From: Carettochelys insculpta
Taxonomy: Eukaryota; Chordata; Testudines; Carettochelyidae
Reading direction: 5' to 3'
Length of the DNA: 64,000 nucleotides
Assembly: GCF_033958435.1 (NCBI RefSeq)
Contig: NC_134137.1
Location: 255,858,501 to 255,922,500 of the forward strand
The position numbers and the translations under genes are program-made. Under the pieces are notes generated by a model. The model did not search any database. It was not told the origin of the DNA and saw nothing but the letters and a program-made list of their open reading frames with translations. Shown piece by piece: positions 22,663 through 31,108 of the stretch (its first letter is position 1; every line of letters starts with the position of its first letter).

Positions 22663-23098
22663 GGCTGTGTCTACATGTGCCCCAAACTTCGAAATGGCCA
22701 TGCAAATGGCCATTTCGAAGTTTACTAATGAAGCGCTGAAATGCATATTCAGCGCTTCATTAGCATGCGGGCGGCAGCGGCGCTTCGAAATTGACGAGCC
22801 TTGCCGCCGCGCGGCGCGTCCAGACGGGGCTCCTTTTCGAAAGGACGCCACCTTCTTCGAAGTCCCCTTATTCCCATGAGCTCATGGGAATAAGGGGACT
22901 TCGAAGTAGGCGGGGCCCTTTCGAAAAGGAGCCCCGTCTGGACGCGCCGCGCGGCGGCAAGGCTCGTCAATTTCGAAGCGCCGCTGCCGCCCGCATGCTA
23001 ATGAAGCGCTGAATATGCATTTCAGCGCTTCATTAGTAAACTTCGAAATGGCCATTTGCATGGCCATTTCGAAGTTTGGGGCACGTGTAGACGTAGCC
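22663..23098. mobile_element. Near-perfect nested-palindrome foldback element
   Basis: 436 bp centred on CCCATGAGCTCATGGG. The two arms differ at only a few positions near the ends and near 22846-22858. Each arm is itself built of smaller palindromes: AAATGGCCATGCAAATGGCC, TGAAGCGCTGAAATGCATAT with its partner, GCCGCCGCGCGGC, CCTTTTCGAAAGG. The ends GGCTGTGTCTACA / TGTAGACGTAGCC are shared with the elements at 1631 and 62795. It is flanked by ATT on both sides (22660-22662, 23099-23101), fitting a 3-bp target duplication. Many intact CpGs suggest a recent insertion. It codes for nothing and would need a transposase from elsewhere. Confidence 0.9.
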
Positions 23099-23109
23099 AT
23101 TGTTTTCCT

Positions 23110-24480
23110 ACATGTACTGTTTCAGTAATTTCAATTCTGAATTTACTTCTCAGTCTAAAACAGTTTACGCAAACTGAACACATCACAGTGAGACAAACTG
23201 AAGAATCTGAAGTAATCTATGATTACCTAAGCATCATTGCTTTTTGTTATTAAGATCAAGAGATGGAAGAAATTGCTTCCTTGAATAGAAAGAACAATAT
23301 TTTTGTAGCTATGAATAGCATAATTGCTTTTAAGCCTCTTATATACAGCATTCCTTTTTCTTTAACTGCACAGATACATTCATGACAGACTTCTAAAAGC
23401 ATGTCAAGTTTTAAAAGCAGCAAGGATTTGTGTTATTCTGGTAAACAGACCTATTGCTAAGGGCTTAGAATCACTTGAGTGTAATATAATGCATTCAGTC
23501 AGGAATTTCAAAAGGTTGATTGGTCAAAGTAGCTCAATAAGAGCTGCTACTACAGCAAGGTCATTTAGGTAACAAGTCATTTTGTTATTCATCTTACCAG
23601 AATCTTCATTATGAAATTTTAACATAAAATCTGATTTAAAGTTTTCATGACTTGCCCAATGGTTAATAATTCCTGAGCACTATGAAGTCTTCTGGCTGCT
23701 TACATCTGGAAACCTAGATTTTGTTCTGTGATGTCCACATGTCTCATTCCGTGTAAAATGCATTAGGAACCCTGTATCATTTTAAAATGCTTAAGTAGCT
23801 ACCATTACATATTAGTTCAACAGTCAACAAATTATCTGTGGTGTACTGGATTGTAGCAAATCACAGGTTTATTTGCATATCTGCTGCACTGAATGACAAG
23901 TCCTTGAAGCAATTTATTCAGTATGCTCAAACCAATGGGTACACAAATGTTGGGAATTTCTGCTACATGAAACCATTTCTTAGATGTCTCTTCCTATATT
24001 TTCCACATCTATATAATTTTCAATATCTGTTGAGCTCTTTTGCATTGTGCATCTCCCCATAACTAAAAGGGAATACATTTAGTTTATTTAAAAAATTAGT
24101 GATTTGCAAGCATAGCAACTTGGAAACCGCAGTTTTCAATGCTGGATGGGAAACCTATTTACAGGTTCGTACTACCACCTCTTAATTGAAAGTGTCCATC
24201 CCCAAAATGTTAAAAATATTCATTACCAAACTACCTGGAAATAATGGACCAATCTAGTAACTGAACTGAAAACAGAAGTCAGGAGAGAGTCAGTTGTAGA
24301 GATGAAGAACGGAATATGCACAATTTTTTGTTTGTCCTCATTCACACTAATTTCATGAATGAAAAATCCTACTGTAAAATTTGTTGCACCAGTGTAAAAA
24401 GTCAGGCACTGTAAACACTGAAGAGGTGCTTTTTGAGGGAACTGACTGGCACAGATATTCTGGAATAGTTATTCCAAGAT
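23110..24480. other. No recognisable gene
   Basis: AT-rich sequence with no classified repeat or convincing exon. Confidence 0.4.
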
Positions 24481-24492
24481 CTGAAAATTTGT

Positions 24493-24758
24493 GGGTATGT
24501 CTGCACTCGGAACTAGTTTCGAAGTTAGGCACTACTTCGAAGTAGCCACCAGAAAAGTCTATACACATTTTCCCTTAATTTAAAGTTAACTTCACAGAAG
24601 GGAGCCCGACTTCAAAGTCCTTACTCCATTCCCAAGAATGAAGTAGTGCCCTACTCTGAGGTTTAGCTTCTAAGTAGGGTGGCGCGTAGACTCAATTTCG
24701 AAGTTGCTTACTTCAAAGTAAGCAACTTCGAAGTTATTTTTGTAGTGTAGACACAGCC
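24493..24758. mobile_element. Foldback MITE, related by its ends
   Basis: The ends GGTATGTCTGCACTCGGA and GTAGTGTAGACACAGCC resemble the termini of the GGCYRTGTCTACAC family. The interior has its own palindromes (GAAGTTGCTTACTTCAAAGT with AAGTAAGCAACTTCGAAG) and differs from the 22663 element, so it is a second subfamily. Confidence 0.6.
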
Positions 24759-24874
24759 TGTGTGTCCTAACTGAAAATGTCTTTTAAAATAATGAGGACT
24801 ATCTCTCCATGACAGAGTCTCAACTCTTGAATCTGTCAATTGGAGGTATGCAAATCTAACTCTAAGAAACTCAC

Positions 24875-24958
24875 CTGTAGAGATGCTTCTGCAGCTGAAT
24901 AAAATCAACCACTCCACGTAAGGATAATGAAGCATTCAGAATATACAGAACAACCTTT
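24875..24958 (-). CDS. Candidate internal exon 3 of chain, unidentified host gene
   Basis: Acceptor CTTGTTTCTAAG, then 84 nt and a consensus donor (CTCTACAG then GTGAGTTTC). Only one frame is open: one base completing an Arg codon, then KVVLYILNASLSLRGVVDFI, then QLQKHLY and two bases (phase 2 in, 2 out). The intron to the previous exon would be about 150 bp. Phases agree on both sides. The protein is not recognised; it looks like a helical segment. Confidence 0.5.
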
Positions 24959-25110
24959 CTTAGAAACAAGACGTTCAATGAGCAATAAAACAAGTGCCAG
25001 TATAATATCTTTATGCAATTAAATGCCAATGCAGAATCATTTAGATGTATGGACCTCATTACTCAGAGAACCTTTTTAAGACAGACATGGATAAGTTTTC
25101 CAGCTCTTAC

Positions 25111-25289
25111 CTGTAATGAGGTCCACAGATCCACAACATTAAAATTTTCACAGTTGTGTCTGCCAGCAGGGGTGGAGGGCCACTATACAGTGATATGGAA
25201 GGGAATAACCTTCTCCTAGTAGTTATTGGAATATTGCAGTTTGGAGCACCGTTTATCAAAGGTAACACAGTGATAAGAGAACACCCAAC
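25111..25289 (-). CDS. Candidate internal exon 2 of chain, unidentified host gene
   Basis: Acceptor with a pyrimidine-rich lead ending TTCTACAG, then about 179 nt open in a single frame, then a consensus donor (CATTACAG then GTAAGAGC). The peptide starts VGCSLITVLPLINGAPNCNI, continues PITTRRRLFPSISLYSGPPP, and ends KILMLWICGPHY plus two bases (phase 0 in, 2 out). Of three frames the other two hit stops. It joins in phase to the exons on either side. No family recognised. Confidence 0.5.
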
Positions 25290-25423
25290 CTGTAGAACTT
25301 TGAAGGTACGAACAGATGACAAAGCAAACAAAGATCTACAAATTATCATGAAGACAGTACAAGTTTACATATGGTTTGTCCACAAAGTGCCGCAGTTTCA
25401 CAGAGTGAGCTCTGACAAACAAA

Positions 25424-25510
25424 ACAGCAGTCATGTAGCACTTTGACGACTAACAAAATGATTTATTAGGTGATGAGCTTTTGTGGGACAGATCCACTTC
25501 TTCAGATCTA
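25424..25510 (+). mobile_element. SINE-like repeat fragment
   Basis: Carries the same order of words as the copy at 43285: CATGTAGCACTTTGACGACT, AACAAAATGATTTATTAG, GAGCTTTTGTGGGACAGA, CACTTCTTCAGAT. Decayed. Confidence 0.6.
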
Positions 25511-25573
25511 TCAGTGAGCTCTGATGTTACGAGTTATGCTTCTTGACTTCTGTCTGAAAACATTTTAACTTAC

Positions 25574-25725
25574 TGGAAATGGAGAATTCCAAAGCATTCC
25601 TTCCCATCTGACATAACATACAGTATTTGTCTCTTTAAGTAAGTTACCATTGATTGTACCATGCTTTTTTTTAAAAAAGGTGCAACAGAGCTGGGCAGAA
25701 GGATGGAAAGGCACTTTTCTACACT
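25574..25725 (-). CDS. Candidate internal exon 1 of chain, unidentified host gene
   Basis: Acceptor ACTTCATATTCTACAG, then 152 nt (two bases plus 50 open codons), then donor CCATTTCCA / GTAAGTTAA (phase 1 in, 0 out). The peptide is Cys-containing and includes HPSAQLCCTFFKKKHGTING and CYVRWEGMLWNSPFP. Its exit phase fits 25111-25289. The open frame extends upstream past the acceptor, so the splice border is inferred from the signal only. Confidence 0.42.
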
Positions 25726-26177
25726 CTGTAGAATATGAAGTTAGCCTTTGGCATGAAGACAAGCACCATTTACAGTGCCACTTCTTTTCAGAAGGTGCAG
25801 AACAGCGATTCCAGGAAAAAAGCATCTAACTCAAATACAAATGTTAACAGGATTACCATCAAAAAGGTCACCTTGATAATTCAGAGGTACTGAAACACCT
25901 TCATGAATAATTCAAATGGAGAGGTTGCAATGGCTCTGACTCCCAGAAGAGATCATTTAAAGGAACTCCCTGAACTACTGGAGAATGTAGAAAAGATGTT
26001 GCTTTTAAAAAGGCCACAATACTGGGTATTTAGATGCCATGAAATCTGCCTCTTGCCCATTGCACTAAGAATATAAAACAAGGCAGCAACGTGAACTCTG
26101 AAGAACTGCCAATCTTAGCCAATTAAGATATTTACAAATCTGCTACCAGTGCAGATACAGTAGCAACATGACACTTA

Positions 26178-26425
26178 GGGTACATTTACCCTTAACGGTA
26201 GATTAACCAAGTTAATCTTCCAGGGTTCGATTTTGCATGTCTATGGCAAAATCCAACTATTAGGGCACAACAGTAAACCCCTGTACTTCTCATTACCGTG
26301 AGGGGTAAGGGAGGTTTGACTTTCCTCAGTAAGGACAGCCAGATAAGTCGATTCCAGCTACACAATTATCAGGGTTTGAATTGTGTATCTAGGATTGAAT
26401 TTTGGGTCTAATGTAGACCTGCCCC
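26178..26425. mobile_element. MITE-like repeat
   Basis: The borders AGGGTACATTTACCCTTAAC and TGTAGACCTGCCCCT, together with inner mirrored words such as GATTTTGCATGTCT and GGATTGAATTTTGG, look like a non-autonomous DNA element of the kind frequent in turtle introns. The inverted ends are weak and no duplication was found. Confidence 0.35.
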
Positions 26426-26449
26426 TAACCTAGCATCAGCAGGCAAACC

Positions 26450-26755
26450 TCAAGCAGGTCTTTCACTATAGAATCAACAGATTTACTTTTGAAATAGTGA
26501 ATAAACTTGGTGATTTAAGAAGCTCTCTTCAAAACAGGCCTCTAGGCTCAGACCATCTAGATTCTGATTGACTCTTGCACCCTCATATTCCTGCTGCATG
26601 GCACGCAGGTGGGAGGTCTCTGTACAGTGTCAAGGAGGTCAGAGAAATATGGCCTCCACGGCCAGAGTGGCGATGCCAGATAGTGCTGCGTCTGTCCTCA
26701 CTTTCTGGTCAAAAGAAGATTCCTTCACCCGTAGGTGAAAATACCCTGAATTAAG
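26450..26755 (-). pseudogene. Coding-like segment with frame breaks, unidentified
   Basis: After an AG border (TTAATTCAG) one minus-strand frame reads GYFHLRVKESSFDQKVRTDA and then ALSGIATLAVEAIFL before a TGA. A second frame then reads SHLRAMQQEYEGARVNQNLD, GLSLEACFEESFLNHQVY and ends at a TAA near 26455. Both stretches look like real protein, but no pair of splice sites joins them in phase. The first frame begins two bases after an acceptor. It could be a decayed exon, a retrocopy fragment, or an exon with an assembly indel. Confidence 0.35.
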
Positions 26756-26759
26756 TTCT

Positions 26760-27745
26760 CATTATTAATCACATAAATCAGTGACACCTGAAACTCATTG
26801 GCTCAGGAGCCAAACTAGCAAGTAATGCCTGCCCCTGCCCCCCAACAAGCCACAGTAATGAGAATTCATTGTTTCATTTAGTATTTTATTTATATATTTG
26901 GTCAGTCACTTTACTTGTATTCATATTTTATACAGCTAAATCAGCAATCGGCATCCAAGGCTAGCAAGTGGCCACATCAGTGGCTCTCCATGTTAGTGGG
27001 CCACAAGACTGAACTTGGGTGTGATCCCAAGATTAAATGCATTACACTTGATTCTCCTACTTTAGTAACCCTCCGTCTCTAAGGGAAATCTGTCCTGATC
27101 TGCACTCCTGAGCGAGTCACTTAACATCCATGCTTCAGACTGAAGCAGGTCCATTGTGTACCTCCTTCCCTGCTCTGTGGAGATGGGGTACAGTGGCAGG
27201 GCAACACCCACACTTCAGCACTATCCTCTCCCTTCCCTGCTTTCCCCCTCTGCACAGCTAGCTGTCCCCCACCTTGTTCCGGCTGGAGCTCAGCTAGTCC
27301 TAAGGTCAGCTCGGCTGCAGATGGAACCAGGTGGGGGGAGGGGCAGCTGAAAACATGCTGCTGGCTGTAAGTATGCACACTGTACTCATCAGCTGCACAG
27401 GCCAGAAAGAAATGCTTGGCGGGCCAGATTCAGCTCCCATGGCTGATTTTGTCCCCCTTCTACACCCACCACTTTATACTGTTCTAAACTGATATTCACA
27501 GACCTGTGACTCTGAAACATCCTTTCACCTAGATGATACCATCAATGACTTACTCTATATGAGACTTTAGATAAGAGAGTCACATAGCCGAGGGTAAATG
27601 AAGATGCCCTCCCGTCTGAGGGCTGGTATTAAACCATGACCAAAACTTCTGCAAACACTAGATAGCCTATCGCAAAACCCATGGGCCTGCAAATGGTATT
27701 GTTGTGTTCCCAAAACAGTTTAGAAAGCATGTACCACTGAACTGG
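26760..27745. other. No recognisable gene
   Basis: Mixed composition. A C/G-rich patch near 27160-27360 is open on both strands but shows no domain. A donor-like GTAAGT on the minus strand near 27550 has no compatible open exon. Confidence 0.35.
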
Positions 27746-27749
27746 GATA

Positions 27750-27786
27750 TGAGAAAAATCTGATGAAGCGGGTCTTACCCACAAAA
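27750..27786 (-). mobile_element. SINE-like repeat fragment adjoining DIRS copy B
   Basis: TCTGATGAAGCGGGTCTTAC followed by CCACAAAA is the core of the repeat unit at 6488-6692. It ends just before the left border of DIRS copy B, and a second scrap (33824-33878) adjoins the right border. B may therefore have inserted into a SINE. Confidence 0.5.
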
Positions 27787-27792
27787 GGAAAG

Positions 27793-28150
27793 GTTACTCA
27801 CCATAGTAACGGTGGTTCTTTGAGATGTGTCCCCGTGGGTGCTCCACATTAGGTGTCGGGCTCGCCTGGTGTCGCAGATCGGATCTTCCAAGCAGTTTCT
27901 GCCAGACCGCACATGCGCCGGTGCGCACCGTTCCCTTGCGCGCTCCTGGCCACGTGCGCGATCCGGTCCCCGCCAGTTCCTTGACCAACCGCCTCGGGTG
28001 CTCCTGCGAAACACTAAACAGAGATCCGAAGCGGGGAGGATGGGCAGGTAGTGGAGCACCCACGGGGACACATCTCGAAGAACCACCGTTACTACGGTGA
28101 GTAACCTCTCTTTCTTCTTCGAGTGTCCCCATGGGTGCTCCACATTCATT
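27793..28150 (-). repeat. DIRS copy B 3' terminal module
   Basis: As in copy A, 27793-27847 is the near-exact reverse complement of about 28050-28103 (GTTACTCACCATAGTAACGG against CCGTTACTACGGTGAGTAAC), and a third terminal-repeat unit follows at about 28112-28145 (CTTCTTCGAGTGTCCCCATG). Arms of about 55 bp enclose about 200 bp that include the outer inverted terminal repeat. Confidence 0.85.
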
Positions 28151-28192
28151 GACTACCCAGCAGTAACCCAAGATAGGAGGTGGGTAATCAGA

Positions 28193-29602
28193 TCATGTAC
28201 AGCTTGTCCCCGAGAGGACCGCTGTCGAGAGCTGGGTATCCTCTTGGAATACCCTGTGAAGGGCGTAGTGCTTGGCGAAGGTGTCACAGGATGACCAGGT
28301 CGCCGCTCTGCAAATGTCTTTTAGCGCAACGCCCTTGAAAAAGGCTGTTGATGCCGCCACCGCCCTAGTGGAATGAGCTCTGGGCGTGGCCAGTAAAGGA
28401 GTCTTTTTGAGTTCGTAGCACATTTTTATGCAGGATACGATGTGCTTCGAGATTCTCTGCGAAGAGAGACCTTCTCCTTTCGATTTGGGAGCGAGAGAGA
28501 CGAGGAGTCTATCCGTTTTCCGGAAGGACTTGGTCCTCCTCACGTCCAGGAGGTGTAGGCGCGCCTCTTCGTTAGAGTTATGAGGCTTTCAATAAAACGA
28601 GGGTAAAACAACAGCTTCGTTAATATGAAACTCAGAAGAAACTTTAGGAACCAAGGCTAGATGCAGCCGTATGGTTACGACCTTCTTGGAAAATACTGTG
28701 CAGGGTGGCGTTGCCATAACTGCCGCAAGCTCACTCACCCTGCGAGCTGACGTGATTGAGAGAAGGAAGGTCGTCTTTATCGTAAGGAGGCGGAGGGAAA
28801 CCGTGGCTAAAGGCTCGAACGGTGGTCCCGTTTGCACATTAAGCACCAGGTCCAAGTTCCACGAAGGTGGAAGCGGTTTCTGAGGGGGGCATAGGTTTAC
28901 CAACCCTTTGAGGAACCTGGTAACCATGGGATAGGCGAACACCGTGTGCCCTTCCTCTTCGTGTCTGAACGCCGAAATGGCAGCAAGGTGGACCTTTAAC
29001 GAGGACAGTGAGAGTCCTCCTCTCTTGAGGTCCAGCAAATACTCTAATATTACAGGTATAGCCACCGAAAGGGGGGCTAGCTGTTTGGTAGAACACCATG
29101 CCATGAAGTGAGTCCATTTCTGCTTGTAGGTCTTCCTGGTGGAAGTCCTCCTGCTACTTTCTAGGACTTGTTGCACTTCCTCCGTACATGTGCTCTCTAG
29201 GGAGCTGAGCCATGGATTAACCACGCTTGTAGTCGCAGGCCTTGGGGGTGCGGATGCACTATGGACCCCTGGGCTTGCGTGAGCAGATCCGGCGCCACCG
29301 GAAGGGGCATCGGTGGATGGTCTGACATGCGCAGGAGTAGGGGGAACCATTGCTGTTGATCCCACGTTGGGACTATCAGGATCATTTGGGCTCCTTCCCT
29401 CCTGGCTTTCTGCAAGACTTTGTGGATCAGCACTGTGGGAGGAAAAGCGTAAAGCAGGGGGCCCCTCCACGAGATCGCAAATGCGTCCCCCAGGGACCCC
29501 CGTCCCAGTCCTGCCATGGAGCAGAATCGTGGGCACTTCTTGTTGTGTTGAGTGGCAAACAGGTCTCTCTGGGGAAAGCCCCATGCGGGACGGATCTGCC
29601 AC
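28193..29602 (-). pseudogene. DIRS tyrosine recombinase (copy B), interrupted by a stop
   Basis: The N-terminal part (29602-28589) is in good frame with the core-binding region (NPWLSSLESTCTEEVQQVLE) and the first catalytic Arg (TSARRVSELAAV). It ends at a TGA where copy A reads Pro (FYPKPH in A, FY-stop-KPH in B). Downstream the same frame continues with His-x-x-Arg (AHSTRAVAAS) and Tyr (FAKHYALHRVF). B also lacks 24 bp (eight codons) present in A just after this stop. The Arg-His-Arg-Tyr set is complete, so one nonsense change and a short in-frame deletion are the main lesions. The frame overlaps the end of RT/RNase H. Confidence 0.87.
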
Positions 29603-31100
29603 TCATGCGTGCAAAACGCCTGCTCAGCTGGTCTGCCTTCACATTGTGAGCGCCTGGTAAGTACGAGGCTTTCAAGGTTATATTGTTGGCGATGCACCAG
29701 TTCCACAACTGGACTGCTTCCGCACATAAGGCACGGGACCGAGCTCCTCCTTGCCGATTTATATAAAACATGGTGGAGGTATTGTCTGTACTGATCCCGA
29801 CTACTTTGCCTTGTATATTGGCTCGAAAGTGTCTGCAGTCGTTCAACACTGCTCTGAGCTCCAGTATATTTATGTGCAGTGACTGTTCCGCGGAGGACCA
29901 CAGTCCTTGCGTCACCTCTTCGCCCATGTGTGCTCCCCACCCTATGTGGGAGGCATCTGTAGTAAGAAAAACCGATATTTGTGGTTGGTGGAAGGGTACC
30001 CCTGTTAGCATGTTCTTGGGGTTTACCCACCATTGCAGGGATTTGCGCACCTCTGTCGTGGGCGACACCACCCTGTGAACGGTGTGTGCTGCCGGTTTGT
30101 ATACGCTTGCCAGCCAGTGCTGCATGCTGCGCATGTGCAACCTGGCGTTCTCTACTACGAACGTCGCTGCTGCCATGTGGCCCAGCAGCTGTAAGCATGT
30201 CAGAACCAGCACCGTAAGGCTGAAGGTGATGACTTGCACGAGGGAGCCGATGGCCCGAAAGCGTGTCTCTGGTAGATACACTCTCGCTGTAATAGAATTT
30301 ATGCGTGCCCCTATGAACTCTATGTCCTGTGTGGGGTCTATCTTTGATTTTGCCAGATTGATAACCAGGCCGAGCGAAGAGAACGTGCCTGCTGTGACGC
30401 GTATCATGCGTAGTACCTCTTCCTTTGAGGCCCCTTTGAGTAGGCAGTCGTCCAGATACGGGAATATAAATACCCCCTGTCTGTGCAGGTAGGCTGACAC
30501 CACTGCCAAGGTCTTGGGGAAGACTAGGGGCCGAGGAGAGGCCAAATGGTAGGACCTTGTATTGAAGATGTTCTTTGCCTACCATGAACCGGAGGAATCG
30601 TCGGTGAGCCGGATGGATAGTTATGTGAAAATACGCGTCTTGTAAGTCGAGGGCTGCGAACCAATCTGCATCGTCCAGTGCCGTAAGGATGGAGGCGATT
30701 GTGATCATCCGAAAGCGTTGCTTGCACAGGTACCGGTTGAGGCCTTGAAGATCTAAGATGGGCCTCCAGCCTCCTGTCTTTTTCTCCATGAGGAAGTACC
30801 TCGAGTAGAACCCTTTCCCTTGTAGTTGCTCCGGCACCCTTTCCACTGCCCCTATGAGCATGAGATGGTTTACCTCCTGCTTGAGCCTCGCTACGTGGGA
30901 GGCCTCCTGGAGGTGGGGCCTGGGTGGAGGTCGTGGCGGTGGGAGCGACTGGAAGTGGATGGCGTACCCCGTGGCTATGATCTCCAGCACCCATTTGTCT
31001 GTGGTGATCCTTTGCCACTGGTCGTAGAATGGTCGGAGACGATGGTGGAATAACAGCTTCGGATGACCTTGTGCGATGGTAGTGATGGCGCAGCCCTGGA
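29197..31100 (-). pseudogene. DIRS reverse transcriptase / RNase H (copy B), two frameshifts
   Basis: RT fingers and palm run in one frame: KTGGWRPILDLQGLNRYL, motif A AALDLQDAYFHITI, motif B LPFGLSSAP. Near 30540 a shift moves the gene to another frame, which holds the catalytic box FPYLDDCLLKG (30449-30463), RNase H (LTTDASHIGWGAHM, ELRAVLNDC, STDNTSTMFYI, LPGAHNVKADQLSR) and then ends near 29450. The first frame resumes with LLYAFPPTVLIHKVLQKARR and QMILIVPTWDQQQWFPLLLR, the C-terminal part found in DIRS polyproteins. All catalytic boxes are intact. Only the indels kill it. Confidence 0.9.
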
Positions 31101-31108
31101 TCTGTGTG

